64,000 nt of DNA from positions 641,069 through 705,068 of the forward strand of contig CAJLRM010000001.1 in the NCBI GenBank assembly GCA_905209085.1. Reading direction: 5' to 3'. This stretch comes from an uncultured Eubacteriales bacterium (GTDB lineage Bacteria; Bacillota; Clostridia; Christensenellales; Borkfalkiaceae). The position numbers and the translations under genes are program-made. How positions within the stretch are numbered: position 1 is the stretch's first letter; each line of letters opens with the position of its first letter. Shown here one piece after another: positions 34,482 through 42,566 of this stretch. The notes under the pieces were generated by a model, which worked only from the letters and a program-made list of their open reading frames with translations, was not told the origin of the DNA and did not search any database.

Positions 34482-35525
34482 ATGCGTCAACTCATACAAT
34501 CCACCCACGCTTACCGCCTTTTGAAAGCGGAGCGCGCGGAAAATCGTCTGAATCATACCTATTTGTTAGTATTCGACGACGCGCGCAATCTGAGGTCTGC
34601 GCTCAAAGAATTTGCCAAACTCTTTTTTCTCACGCCCGAAGAAGCGGCGGCAGAAGCGGGCGGGGCGCACCGCAGCTTTTCCTCCCACGCGCGGACGGAG
34701 CGAATCGACGCTCTCATCGACGAAGAGAGCTTTGCGGACTGTATAATTCTTCCCGAAGACGGGAAAAAATTTTCCGTGGAGGATGCGGAAAAAATCCGCG
34801 AAGAGAGCGCCTTAAAGCCCGTGGAAGGGGATAAAAAGCTGTTCGTCATAGGCGATTTCGCGGAAGCGACCGTGCAGGCGCAGAACAAGCTTTTAAAGCT
34901 TCTCGAAGAGCCTCCGAAAGACGTGCATTTTCTCTTGGGAGCGACGGTGACGTTCCCCGTGCTCTCGACGGTGCTTTCGCGCGCGCAGCAATTGGAAATC
35001 CCTCCCTTTTCCATAAAAGAGGTGACGGAATGTCTGAAACGGCTCTACCCGCACGCGGCGGATACGGGTCTTTACGCGGCGGCGTCGGGCGGCGTGGTCG
35101 GCACGGCGCAAAATATTTTCGAGGGAGGATATTATAAAGACCTCGTCGAAAGCGCGTTCGAACTGACGACGAGCGATCCCTTCCGTCTGCCCGCCATCGT
35201 CCGACGAGCGGGCGAAACGAAGTACAAAAAGGAACTCGTTTCTCTTCTGCGCCTGATCTTTCGGGACGCGCTCATTCTCAAAACGGCAAAAATAAACGGC
35301 GTGGGACAACCCGGAAAAACGGGCAGGAGCCGCGCGGAAAAATATCTCATGCTCCGCTCGGAAACCCAGCGGCTGTATAACATCAGCGAATATTACCAAT
35401 TGGGCGCGCTTATTTACGCGCAGGAGGCGCTTTCGGACGCGGAAAAACAAATCCGCTTCAACGGCGTTTTCCCGCAGTGCCTTGAAATCTGCATGGCGAA
35501 GATCATGGAGCAAAACAATAAGTGA
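34482..35525 (+). CDS. holB: DNA polymerase III, delta-prime subunit
   Basis: The 347-residue protein starts at ATG 34482 behind GGAGAGG. It is an AAA+ clamp-loader subunit: the N-terminal part (HTYLLVFDD, ILPEDGKKFSVEDAEKIREESALKPVEGDKKLFVIGDFAEATVQAQNKLLKLLEEPP) and the SRC-like motif LSRAQQ are clear. It has no Walker A lysine motif or zinc-binding cysteines, as in divergent delta-prime proteins, which do not hydrolyse ATP. Position between tmk and ricT matches Bacillus. Confidence 0.92.
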   Translation: MRQLIQSTHAYRLLKAERAENRLNHTYLLVFDDARNLRSALKEFAKLFFLTPEEAAAEAGGAHRSFSSHARTERIDALIDEESFADCIILPEDGKKFSVEDAEKIREESALKPVEGDKKLFVIGDFAEATVQAQNKLLKLLEEPPKDVHFLLGATVTFPVLSTVLSRAQQLEIPPFSIKEVTECLKRLYPHAADTGLYAAASGGVVGTAQNIFEGGYYKDLVESAFELTTSDPFRLPAIVRRAGETKYKKELVSLLRLIFRDALILKTAKINGVGQPGKTGRSRAEKYLMLRSETQRLYNISEYYQLGALIYAQEALSDAEKQIRFNGVFPQCLEICMAKIMEQNNK

Positions 35526-35750
35526 TCTCTGCCCTGCCCCCTTCTTTTTCCTTTTCGACGCCCGCCGGGAAGGAGAAACTTTCCTTTTTTTACAGCGCGG
35601 GCAAGCGAAAAAATATTTTAAATCGAAAAATCAAAAGGTTTTGAAAAAATCTTTAATACCGTGTAATCCTTTGAAGCGAAGGACGTTTTTTCGGTGAAGA
35701 TCCGAAGCCGGAAAATTCGTTCTTTGTGTTCAAAGTATAAGGATAAATAT

Positions 35751-36617
35751 ATGACAAAAGTAGTAGCGATTAAATTCAAAAACGGCGGCAAGCTGTATTA
35801 TTTTTCCCCGCGCCCGGACGAAACGTACGAACGGAATATGCCCGTCGTGGTGGAAACGGCGCGCGGACTGGAATACGCATGGGTAGCGTATCCGGAAAAG
35901 GAAGTGGAGGACAGCGAAGTCGTTCAGCCCTTAAAGCCCGTGATCCGCATCGCCACGCCGCGGGACAGGGAATTTTACGAGGCTTGCGAGGCGAAAAAGC
36001 CCCAGGCGATGCAGATCTGTAAAGAAAAGATACAAAAACATGGACTTGACATGAAGCTCATCGACTGCGAGTACACGTTCGACGGCTCCAAGATCGTCTT
36101 TTATTTCACTTCGGCGGGTCGGGTGGACTTTCGGGAGCTCGTCAAAGACCTCGCCTCCGCGTTCCATATCCGCATCGAACTGAGGCAGGTGGGCACCAGG
36201 GACGAAACGAAGTATCTCGGCGGCATCGCTCCCTGCGGCAGAGTGTGCTGCTGCGCGGGCAATATGCCCGAGTTTAAAAAGGTGAGCATCAAAATGGCAA
36301 AAACGCAGGGTCTTTCCCTGAATCCCGGCAAAATCAGCGGTCTTTGCGGCAGGTTGATGTGCTGTTTAAGCTATGAAAGCGACTATTATGCGGAAGCTTA
36401 CAAAAAAGTGCCGAAAGTAGGCTCGGAGGTAGGCACGCCCGAAGGGAAGGGCACGGTGGTTTCGGTGAATATGCTGAAAATGCTCGTGAAGGTGAAGATC
36501 GACGATAGGAACGGCGGTTTGATATTCAAGGACTTTCCCGCGGAGGAAATCCGTTTCCGCAAAGGCAATCAGCCCGACACGGAAAAAGAGAGCGGGGAGG
36601 ACGAATTTTCTCTGTAA
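35751..36617 (+). CDS. ricT: RicT/YaaT, PSP1-domain protein of the RNase Y regulator complex
   Basis: The 288-residue protein starts at ATG 35751 (SD AAGGAT). It contains the PSP1 domain and the conserved cysteine cluster GGIAPCGRVCCCAGN and GKISGLCGRLMCCLSYE, which in Bacillus RicT helps hold an iron-sulphur cluster of the RicAFT complex. That complex guides RNase Y in mRNA maturation and affects sporulation and competence. The last 25 residues are acidic. The integrated element begins shortly after the stop. Confidence 0.95.
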   Translation: MTKVVAIKFKNGGKLYYFSPRPDETYERNMPVVVETARGLEYAWVAYPEKEVEDSEVVQPLKPVIRIATPRDREFYEACEAKKPQAMQICKEKIQKHGLDMKLIDCEYTFDGSKIVFYFTSAGRVDFRELVKDLASAFHIRIELRQVGTRDETKYLGGIAPCGRVCCCAGNMPEFKKVSIKMAKTQGLSLNPGKISGLCGRLMCCLSYESDYYAEAYKKVPKVGSEVGTPEGKGTVVSVNMLKMLVKVKIDDRNGGLIFKDFPAEEIRFRKGNQPDTEKESGEDEFSL

Positions 36618-36666
36618 CGCCGCCGCGAAAAAAAAGGAGGACTTGTCAAGGGTGACACCATTAGGG

Positions 36667-36701
36667 AAAACAGGCACAGGCGAATAGCTTGCGCCTGTTT
36701 T
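36667..36701. terminator. Bidirectional terminator between ricT and the recombinase
   Basis: Arms AAAACAGGC and GCCTGTTTT, with A-rich and T-rich flanks. Confidence 0.8.
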
Positions 36702-36710
36702 CTTGCCTTT

Positions 36711-38327
36711 TTACGGTAAATCTATCTCTCCGACGTGCGTCAGACATATCGTTACCGTTCTTTTATAGCCGTCTTCTGTTTTTACCTTTTCCGAAACGAT
36801 GACTTTATCGATCAGCAGTCTGACGATTTCGGGCGTGAGTTTCTTTATTCTGCCCGTTTTGACCACAAGAGAAACGAAATTATTGATGTTATCGTTTATC
36901 TCGTCGTATCGGTCGATTTCGCTTTGACTGCATTCAACCGTTTCTTTCAATTGCCGTTGCTCCTGTTCGTATGCCTCGGACATCAAAGCAAACCGTTCTT
37001 CCGTTATCTTTCCCATAACCTTATCTTCATAAAGGCTTTGAATGATCTTGTTCAGAGCCTTTATTCTGTTTTCGGCTTCGGATACTTGTCTTGCCTTCTT
37101 CGCAACTTCCTTTCTTGACAGCAATCGGGAGTGTTGGATGGCAATATCGACAAAGTCTCCTTCATGATCGATGACAAAGTCGGAAACTCTTTTTAAGTAA
37201 CTCAGAACGATTTCTTCAATGGCGTCTACGGTTATCTGATGCGAAGTGCAGGTCGATTTCTTCTGCTTGCGGTAGGACGAGCAGTTGAAATATTCCTTTT
37301 GCTTCATGGTAGATGAGCGGCAGAGATACATTTTCTTTCCGCAGTCCGCACAGTAAACCATTCCCGAAAACACGTTCATTTCGCCCATCGGCGTCGGTCT
37401 TCGTCTGCCTTCGCGTATTTTCTGTACGGTATCATACGTCTGTTTGTCGATGATCGCTTCCTGCGTATTCTCGAAGGTAACCCATTTAGACGGATCGTTC
37501 CATACCTTCTTCTTACACTTATAGGACTTCTTTGTCGTCCGGAAGTTTACGGTACAACCCGTATAGTGCGGATTGCTCAGAATTCGTTTTATCGTATCCG
37601 AGCACCATAATTCGGGCATGGGTGATGTTGCCGGGTGTTTAATGCCGAGTCTGTCGTAATGGCAGATTGGCGTTTCGACTTTTCTTTCGTTGAGAATCCG
37701 TGCAATCTGCGTCGGACCGAACCCCTGCATGCAGAGAGCGAAAATCTCTTTTATCGTTTTTGCCGCTTCTTCATCGATGATCCATTGTTCCTTGTCGTCG
37801 GGACTTTTCAGATAACCGAAAGGCGGAACGGTGCACAGGTGTTTTCCCGAATTGCCTTTTGAACGGAATACCGCGCGGATCTTCTTGCTCGTGTCCTTTG
37901 CGTACCACTCGTTGATGATATTACGGAATGGAGTGAAATCGTTGTCGACCTGACTTTCACTGTCCACGCCGTCATTGACCGCGATAAATCTGACGCCCGC
38001 TTCGGGAAAGGTTATCTCGGTATATACGCCGACTTTCAGATAATCCCTGCCGAGCCTTGACATATCCTTGACAATGATTGTACCGACTTCTCCTGCGTCG
38101 ACTTTGCGCATTAGCCGCTGAAAATCGGGGCGGTTGAAGTTCGTGCCCGAATATCCGTCGTCCACAAACGTTTCAAGATTGCGGAAGCCGTGTTCTTTTG
38201 CATATTTGCTCAATATTTCTTTCTGATGTACGATGCTGTTGCTGTCACCTTCCTGTTCGTCGTCACGGCTTAACCGACAGTATAACGCCGTGATTTTGTC
38301 CTGATGATTGTTATTTCGTGTTCTCAT
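36711..38327 (-). CDS. tnpX: Large serine recombinase, TnpX-like
   Basis: The 538-residue recombinase has the resolvase domain with the nucleophile serine in ALYCRLSRDDEQEGDS (about residue 19), the VKDMSRLGRDYLKVG motif and the recombinase domain (PPFGYLKSP, RILNERKVETP). A zinc-ribbon segment (MVYCADCGKKMYLC, then CSSYRKQKKSTCTSH) and a C-terminal coiled coil follow. It excises and integrates the element. SD AAGGAGT. It starts three bases after the tnpW stop. All catalytic blocks are intact, so the enzyme may be active. Confidence 0.94.
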   Translation of the reverse strand: MRTRNNNHQDKITALYCRLSRDDEQEGDSNSIVHQKEILSKYAKEHGFRNLETFVDDGYSGTNFNRPDFQRLMRKVDAGEVGTIIVKDMSRLGRDYLKVGVYTEITFPEAGVRFIAVNDGVDSESQVDNDFTPFRNIINEWYAKDTSKKIRAVFRSKGNSGKHLCTVPPFGYLKSPDDKEQWIIDEEAAKTIKEIFALCMQGFGPTQIARILNERKVETPICHYDRLGIKHPATSPMPELWCSDTIKRILSNPHYTGCTVNFRTTKKSYKCKKKVWNDPSKWVTFENTQEAIIDKQTYDTVQKIREGRRRPTPMGEMNVFSGMVYCADCGKKMYLCRSSTMKQKEYFNCSSYRKQKKSTCTSHQITVDAIEEIVLSYLKRVSDFVIDHEGDFVDIAIQHSRLLSRKEVAKKARQVSEAENRIKALNKIIQSLYEDKVMGKITEERFALMSEAYEQEQRQLKETVECSQSEIDRYDEINDNINNFVSLVVKTGRIKKLTPEIVRLLIDKVIVSEKVKTEDGYKRTVTICLTHVGEIDLP

Positions 38328-38330
38328 AGA

Positions 38331-38525
38331 TTACTCCTTATAAGAACACTCTGCAAGTTCGTCGTGTTTAGCGGACAGCATATCTTCGACGCCCGATTCT
38401 ATCATCTTTTTCGTCAGGTCGAAGATGCTGTTTTTCGCCGTTTCGCTGGGTCTTAAAACAACGGTATAAACCGTATTGCCGATTTTCTTATCATATACTG
38501 TTTCTTTCATCGTGTTTTCCGTAAT
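38331..38525 (-). CDS. tnpW: TnpW-like small transposon protein, probable ATT start
   Basis: The 64-residue reading starts at ATT (38525), five bases after a perfect AAAGGAG, and gives MTENTMKETVYDKKIGNTVYTV, a typical TnpW beginning. The first ATG (38510) lies 20 bases from the SD, too far for normal initiation. TnpW proteins accompany TnpX in Tn4451-type elements; their role is not well defined. The adjacency to tnpX supports the call. Confidence 0.75.
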   Translation of the reverse strand: MTENTMKETVYDKKIGNTVYTVVLRPSETAKNSIFDLTKKMIESGVEDMLSAKHDELAECSYKE

Positions 38526-38574
38526 CGAATCTCCTTTGGATTTTATTACGCAAACACGCAAAGAAGGGGAAGAA

Positions 38575-38805
38575 CTACTTTTCCTGCGTTACGCTGTTCA
38601 TCTTCTGCTTTAACGCTTCGTATCCTTCCACGATTAACTTAACTTTCGCTATGTTGTTCACCCGAAGAAATTCGTTTATTTCATCACATAACGCTCTCGG
38701 CATCATCGTGCCGAAGCTCCCGTTTATTTCTTTTCTTCGTTCCTTGTGCTTTTCTTCATACTTCCTGCGGGTTATGCGCCTTGCAGTATCTTCTTTCCGT
38801 TCCAT
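38575..38805 (-). CDS. Small basic protein of the element, ribbon-helix-helix-like
   Basis: The 76-residue protein has a very basic first half (ITRRKYEEKHKERRKEINGSFGTMMPR) and a helical second half (DEINEFLRVNNIAKVKLIVEGYEALK). The pattern of a short strand followed by two helices resembles small ribbon-helix-helix DNA-binding proteins found in similar elements. SD AAGGAG. It may act in excision or autoregulation; this is inference. Confidence 0.65.
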   Translation of the reverse strand: MERKEDTARRITRRKYEEKHKERRKEINGSFGTMMPRALCDEINEFLRVNNIAKVKLIVEGYEALKQKMNSVTQEK

Positions 38806-38817
38806 AGCGCCTGCTCC

Positions 38818-39180
38818 TTATACATAGACGATTTCATTCAAGATTTCTTCTTCGATACGGCTTTGCATTTCGTTTATCCGTCTGACGTCCTCGATATAAT
38901 TTCCCGTCCGCTTATACTGTTCGCCTCTGGACAATTTCTCGTACATGACCGAATAAAGTTCTTCTGCCTGCTTGTCTATCCCGTGCAGATAGGCGGGGAC
39001 GTCGCTGGCTAACGCCCACATCTTCCCGACGTTATGCTCTTCAAGATAGATTTTCGCAAGCGTACCATACTTGCCGTAAACGTGTTTGACTGGCTTTACG
39101 ATACTTTGATACAACTTGATTTCTTCCACCGTCAAGCCTTCGCCGTTTTCCGCTTTTCTTAAAACTTCGTCTTTGTTCAT
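38818..39180 (-). CDS. tnpV: TnpV-like transposon protein
   Basis: The 120-residue helical protein contains YGKYGTLAKIYLEEHNVGKMWALASDVPAYLHGIDKQAEELYSVM and ends RIEEEILNEIVYV, matching the general shape and end of TnpV proteins of Tn4451-like elements. SD AAGGAG. A 26-bp perfect palindrome lies 19 bases upstream of its start and could be an operator. Function unknown. Confidence 0.7.
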   Translation of the reverse strand: MNKDEVLRKAENGEGLTVEEIKLYQSIVKPVKHVYGKYGTLAKIYLEEHNVGKMWALASDVPAYLHGIDKQAEELYSVMYEKLSRGEQYKRTGNYIEDVRRINEMQSRIEEEILNEIVYV

Positions 39181-39198
39181 AGCAAATCTCCTTAGAAT

Positions 39199-39224
39199 AT
39201 ATTATCGTATATATACGATAATAT
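39199..39224. promoter_or_regulatory. 26-bp perfect palindrome upstream of tnpV
   Basis: Both halves read ATATTATCGTAT, giving a symmetric AT-rich site with TATAAT-like hexamers inside. It is well placed to be an operator overlapping the tnpV promoter. Confidence 0.75.
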
Positions 39225-39451
39225 TATTTTACGGTATTTGCCTCGGAAAGTCAAGCTTTTTTTCAGAACCGAAATGTAGATACTCTGATTTTTTTATGTT
39301 TCTTTTCTCTTTTTTTATCTTTGTTTCGCCTCATGGAAAAGTCGGTTTCCGACTTGTTCCCAAGCCCGTTTTTGAAATAGATTGCAAAAACCTTATCCTG
39401 CTTGTAAAATGTACCCGTTTTCCAATTTATTTTTCGAGTTTTTGCTTTCCG

Positions 39452-40111
39452 TTATGGCGATATAATCTCGTCGTAGTGCGACAGTATCTTGTAAAGACTT
39501 GGTTCGTTTGCCCACTTGGAACTTGCTTTCAACTTGTCCGAAAGTACATAGAAGTCTTTGCCTTTTACAAGTTCAACCGCATTGCCGTAAAGATTGTTTC
39601 TGATGTGCGGATGTGCCGACAAAAACTGTTCCAACGTCATTTCAGCGGTTTGTTTTCGTGATTTACCGACATGTTTTCCGATGATGCTTCTTGTCTTGCT
39701 TATGTCGAGTTTCCTTTTGGCAAGGTTGAAGTAGAGCGTAACGTTATTGCTCAGATCCGTTGGCTCAACGCCGTCTACCATATAACCGTAGATTGCCTTT
39801 ATGTATTGCCATATTTCTTCATCCGTCATCAGCAGGATTGCCTTGTAGTATGCGTACTGAAAGGTAAAGTGTTTCATCTTCATGTTGAGCCTTTTCGGGC
39901 GTTTCCCGTTCTTTTCGGCTTCTTTGCTTTCCGTCATCACGTCGATAATGTTCTCCCAAAAGTATTCCGACTTGTTGCCTTTCGGCGGTTTTACCGGCTC
40001 TTCTTCGAACATAAATCTACAGATCGCTTTCATAAACTGTCCGCGCGTTGCGTCGTCGTCCAGCATTTCCATGATGTCTTTGTAAATCTCATAAAACGTA
40101 AATTGCGTCAA
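39452..40111 (-). CDS. DUF6291-like protein of the element
   Basis: The 219-residue protein starts with TTG at 40111 behind AAGGAGG. It opens FYEIYKDIMEMLDDDATRGQFMKAICRFMFE and repeats the pattern near 95-120 (YYKAILLMTDEEIWQYIKAIYGYM). Such two-part helical proteins sit at the start of phage- or plasmid-type replication modules, but I see no catalytic motif. The repeat array directly upstream could be its binding site. A replication-initiation role is a hypothesis. Confidence 0.65.
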   Translation of the reverse strand: MTQFTFYEIYKDIMEMLDDDATRGQFMKAICRFMFEEEPVKPPKGNKSEYFWENIIDVMTESKEAEKNGKRPKRLNMKMKHFTFQYAYYKAILLMTDEEIWQYIKAIYGYMVDGVEPTDLSNNVTLYFNLAKRKLDISKTRSIIGKHVGKSRKQTAEMTLEQFLSAHPHIRNNLYGNAVELVKGKDFYVLSDKLKASSKWANEPSLYKILSHYDEIISP

Positions 40112-40215
40112 TCTGAATACCTCCTTATGTTTTTTCTGTTTTACGTTTTGTTTTTCTGCCCGTTAAGGCGGGTAAACTTGTTTGTAACTCATAATCTGTT
40201 ATCTCCTTTTACGTT

Positions 40216-40575
40216 CACTATATATGGACATTTGCTTGCCTGTTTGTGGGGGTGTTTTTCGTAAGTTCTTGAAAATATCCTCTACTTATATTGGAAAGTT
40301 TTCATCTCTTTGTGTGGGGGTGTTTCACTGAACTTTTTCAAAAACCCTCCCACTATAATTAGAAACTTAAGGCACTAAAGTTGACGGTCTGTACGAAACT
40401 TTTTTCTTACAGAAGAAAATCTCCCCACTATATATGGGCAACAGAGAGTAAGAACTTCGTATTTTTCCGAAAAGAAATATCCCTCTACTATAATTGGAAA
40501 CTTCAGGCACGAAAGTAAACGGTCTGCACGAAACTTTTTTCATTAAGACAAAGATTTTCTCACTTTATATTGACA
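40216..40575. repeat. Iteron-like repeat array upstream of the DUF6291-like gene
   Basis: Six copies of CACTATATATGG(A/G)CA or CTACTATAATTGGAAA start near 40216, 40282, 40351, 40426, 40485 and 40561. The first, third and fifth are exactly 135 bases apart, as are the fourth and sixth. Longer flanks are shared too, for example ACGGTCTG(T/C)ACGAAACTTTT. So the region is a degenerate 135-bp tandem repeat with an internal half-repeat. No gene overlaps it. Confidence 0.88.
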
Positions 40576-40708
40576 ATAGAGGGCAAAAACTTTTACGTTT
40601 CCGTTACATAACAAAGTAAATCACTCCAAGATAAAGTTTCTTTATATCACTCCTAACGAAAAGGTAAGGCAGGCAGAGATAGTGTTTTTATCAAACCTGA
40701 GGAACCAT

Positions 40709-40750
40709 AAAAAGGAAGTACGGGAATATGCCGCCCGCGCTTCCTTTTTT
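40709..40750. terminator. Terminator-like hairpin right of the element
   Basis: Arms AAAAAGGAAG and CTTCCTTTTT with an inner CGGG/CCCG. It may be the original ricT terminator displaced by the insertion. The rest of 40751-41138 shows no gene. Confidence 0.7.
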
Positions 40751-41138
40751 CGTATGAGTAAAAAAATTTTTCATTTTTGGGAGGAGGGCTTATCAAACGC
40801 GGGAACTCTTTTCCGTGAAAAGAGGGGGGACCTCTCCTTTTTTAAAAGAAACGCCTCTTCGCCGCGGCGCGTCGTCCGAGGAGAATGCCGCCCGCTTCCT
40901 CCGACGACTTTTTTTGATCGCCAAAACGACAAAAGCCCCTAAAAAGCCTTCCCGAATCGCGTTTGCAATAAAAAGAAAATAAGACTCTTTATCGGCGTAA
41001 ACAAAGAAAGGAGTCTGCTTTCCCTCTTCCGTTGAAAAATCCTAAAGAGGCTTTATCCGTACAAACCACCTTTCTTCCTGATTCTCTTTGCCCATAAAAA
41101 GCGGCTTTGCATCAAATTTTTTTCCGCTTTCCCTCCAC

Positions 41139-41178
41139 AAAAAAATACGGGCGCTTTATTCTCATAAACGGCGCCCGT
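41139..41178 (-). terminator. Terminator of the jag transcript
   Basis: On the minus strand ACGGGCGC pairs with GCGCCCGT and is followed by ATTTTTTT. Confidence 0.82.
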
Positions 41179-41306
41179 CGAAATTTTATGAAATTCCCTT
41201 TGGAAAAAACGATACGCACTCTTACTGTGCACCGTCGAAAAAAACGTCCGCCTTTCCCGCCCGGAAAAAAAATCGGCGCGGAGAGGCGGATCGCTAAAAA
41301 CGTTCG

Positions 41307-42518
41307 TTATTCGTCGTCCTTGTTGTCTTTGCTGTTGCCCAGATAGGTGCCGAAGAAATCGGAAGTGGGCTTTTTATAGGAAGTGCGGGGTTTATCGTAG
41401 CTCCTGCCCGAATCTCTGCGCTCGCCGCTCAAATCGGTGCCGCCTTCCCCGTTTTCCCCGCGGCGGTCGTAGCCGCGTCCGGAATTGTAGCGGTCGCGGT
41501 TATACCCGCCCTCGCGATTGTACGGCTTCTTATATCCGTCGCCGCTCTGATTATCCCGATTATACGGCTTTTTGTAACCGCCACCGCCCTGCGCGGAGTT
41601 CCCGTCGCGGTTGTACGGTTTCCTGTACCCGTCGCGGTCGCCGTACTCCCGGTTGTAGGACTTTCTGTACCCGCCGCGGTCATTGCCGCGGTCGTTATAG
41701 CCGCCCCGCTGCGGGCGTTCGGGACGGACGGGGGAGGCGGGTCTGTCGGGATAGCGCACATTCGCGGGGACGATGACGACGTAACGATAGGGCTCTTTGC
41801 CCTCGCTCTGAGTCGTCACGTCGGGATAGTCGGACAGCGCGGCGTGGATAATCCGCCTTTCGTACGGATTCATCGGCTCCAATTTCAGCTTCTTTTCGAA
41901 TCGGATCGCCTTCTCCGCAAGCCTCTTCGCCAGGCTCTGCAAGGTGGCTTCCCTGTTTTCGCGGTAGTTCTCGCAGTCTACCACCACCCGCTTATAATCC
42001 GCTCTGCCCGTGTTCGCCACGGCGCCCGCGATCGTCTGAATCGCGTCCAGCATCGCGCCGCGCTTGCCGATCACCGCCGTGGTGTTCGCCGCCGTCACGT
42101 TGATCTCGATCTTCTCCGCTTCCTTTTTAAGCTCCGTCACCGCCGTGATTTTGAGAATGTCGAAAAGCCCCTCCAAAAATTCCACGGCTCTCTCGCCGTC
42201 CGTACGCCCCGAAGCGTCCACGTGAATTTCCGACTGTCTTTCCGTTTTATCCTCTAATTCGTCCTCTGCGGCGTTTTTATCCGCATCCGCATAAGATGTC
42301 AAGGGGGTAGGGGATTCCTCTTCCAAGTCCCCTTCAAATGCGTTTAAAGAGGATTTGGGGGCAATCTCCACCCGGGCCTTTGTGAAACCGAATAATTTTT
42401 TCTTTCCTTCTTCCAGGATGCGGATATCCGCCTCTTCCCTTTTAAGACCAAGCTCTTTAAGACCTTCTTCAATCGCCTCTTCGCTGGTCTTTCCCGTAAA
42501 TTCCGTATAGTGTTCCAT
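41307..42518 (-). CDS. jag: Jag/KhpB RNA-binding protein with a long repetitive basic tail
   Basis: The 403-residue protein has a Jag_N domain (about 1-52: GKTSEEAIEEGLKELGLKREEADI and LFGFTKARVEI). A KH domain follows (about 135-190, AAVIGKRGAMLDAIQTI-type GxxG in IGKRGAML), then R3H (about 200-260, ETLQSLA-like ATLQSLAKRLAEKA to VIVPANVRYPD). After residue 265 a tail of about 130 residues is rich in Arg, Gly, Tyr, Asn and Lys, with repeated YKKPYNR or YRKPYNR units. Most Jag proteins end after R3H. The tail should add RNA binding or condensation. It follows yidC, the usual partner. SD AAAAGGAG. Confidence 0.93.
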   Translation of the reverse strand: MEHYTEFTGKTSEEAIEEGLKELGLKREEADIRILEEGKKKLFGFTKARVEIAPKSSLNAFEGDLEEESPTPLTSYADADKNAAEDELEDKTERQSEIHVDASGRTDGERAVEFLEGLFDILKITAVTELKKEAEKIEINVTAANTTAVIGKRGAMLDAIQTIAGAVANTGRADYKRVVVDCENYRENREATLQSLAKRLAEKAIRFEKKLKLEPMNPYERRIIHAALSDYPDVTTQSEGKEPYRYVVIVPANVRYPDRPASPVRPERPQRGGYNDRGNDRGGYRKSYNREYGDRDGYRKPYNRDGNSAQGGGGYKKPYNRDNQSGDGYKKPYNREGGYNRDRYNSGRGYDRRGENGEGGTDLSGERRDSGRSYDKPRTSYKKPTSDFFGTYLGNSKDNKDDE

Positions 42519-42566
42519 GATAAACTCCTTTTGACGAATCCGAAATTATAGTTTTACCCTTTTCCG

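Larger units (their letters stand above)
36640..40660. mobile_element. Integrated element with large serine recombinase (Tn4451-like)
   Basis: A block of minus-strand genes with different base composition interrupts the ricT to jag interval: recombinase, TnpW, a small RHH-like protein, a TnpV-like protein, and a DUF6291-like protein preceded by a repeat array. No conjugation or resistance genes are seen, so it is either a minimal mobilisable element or a decayed one. The ends are not resolved: large serine recombinases leave only two-base common cores, and I found no longer direct repeat at the edges. Boundaries given are estimates. Confidence 0.8.

Noticed and set aside
36640..40660. Long direct repeats as att sites of the integrated element
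   Set aside because: I compared the two edges and found no shared core longer than a few bases; ends therefore left unresolved.
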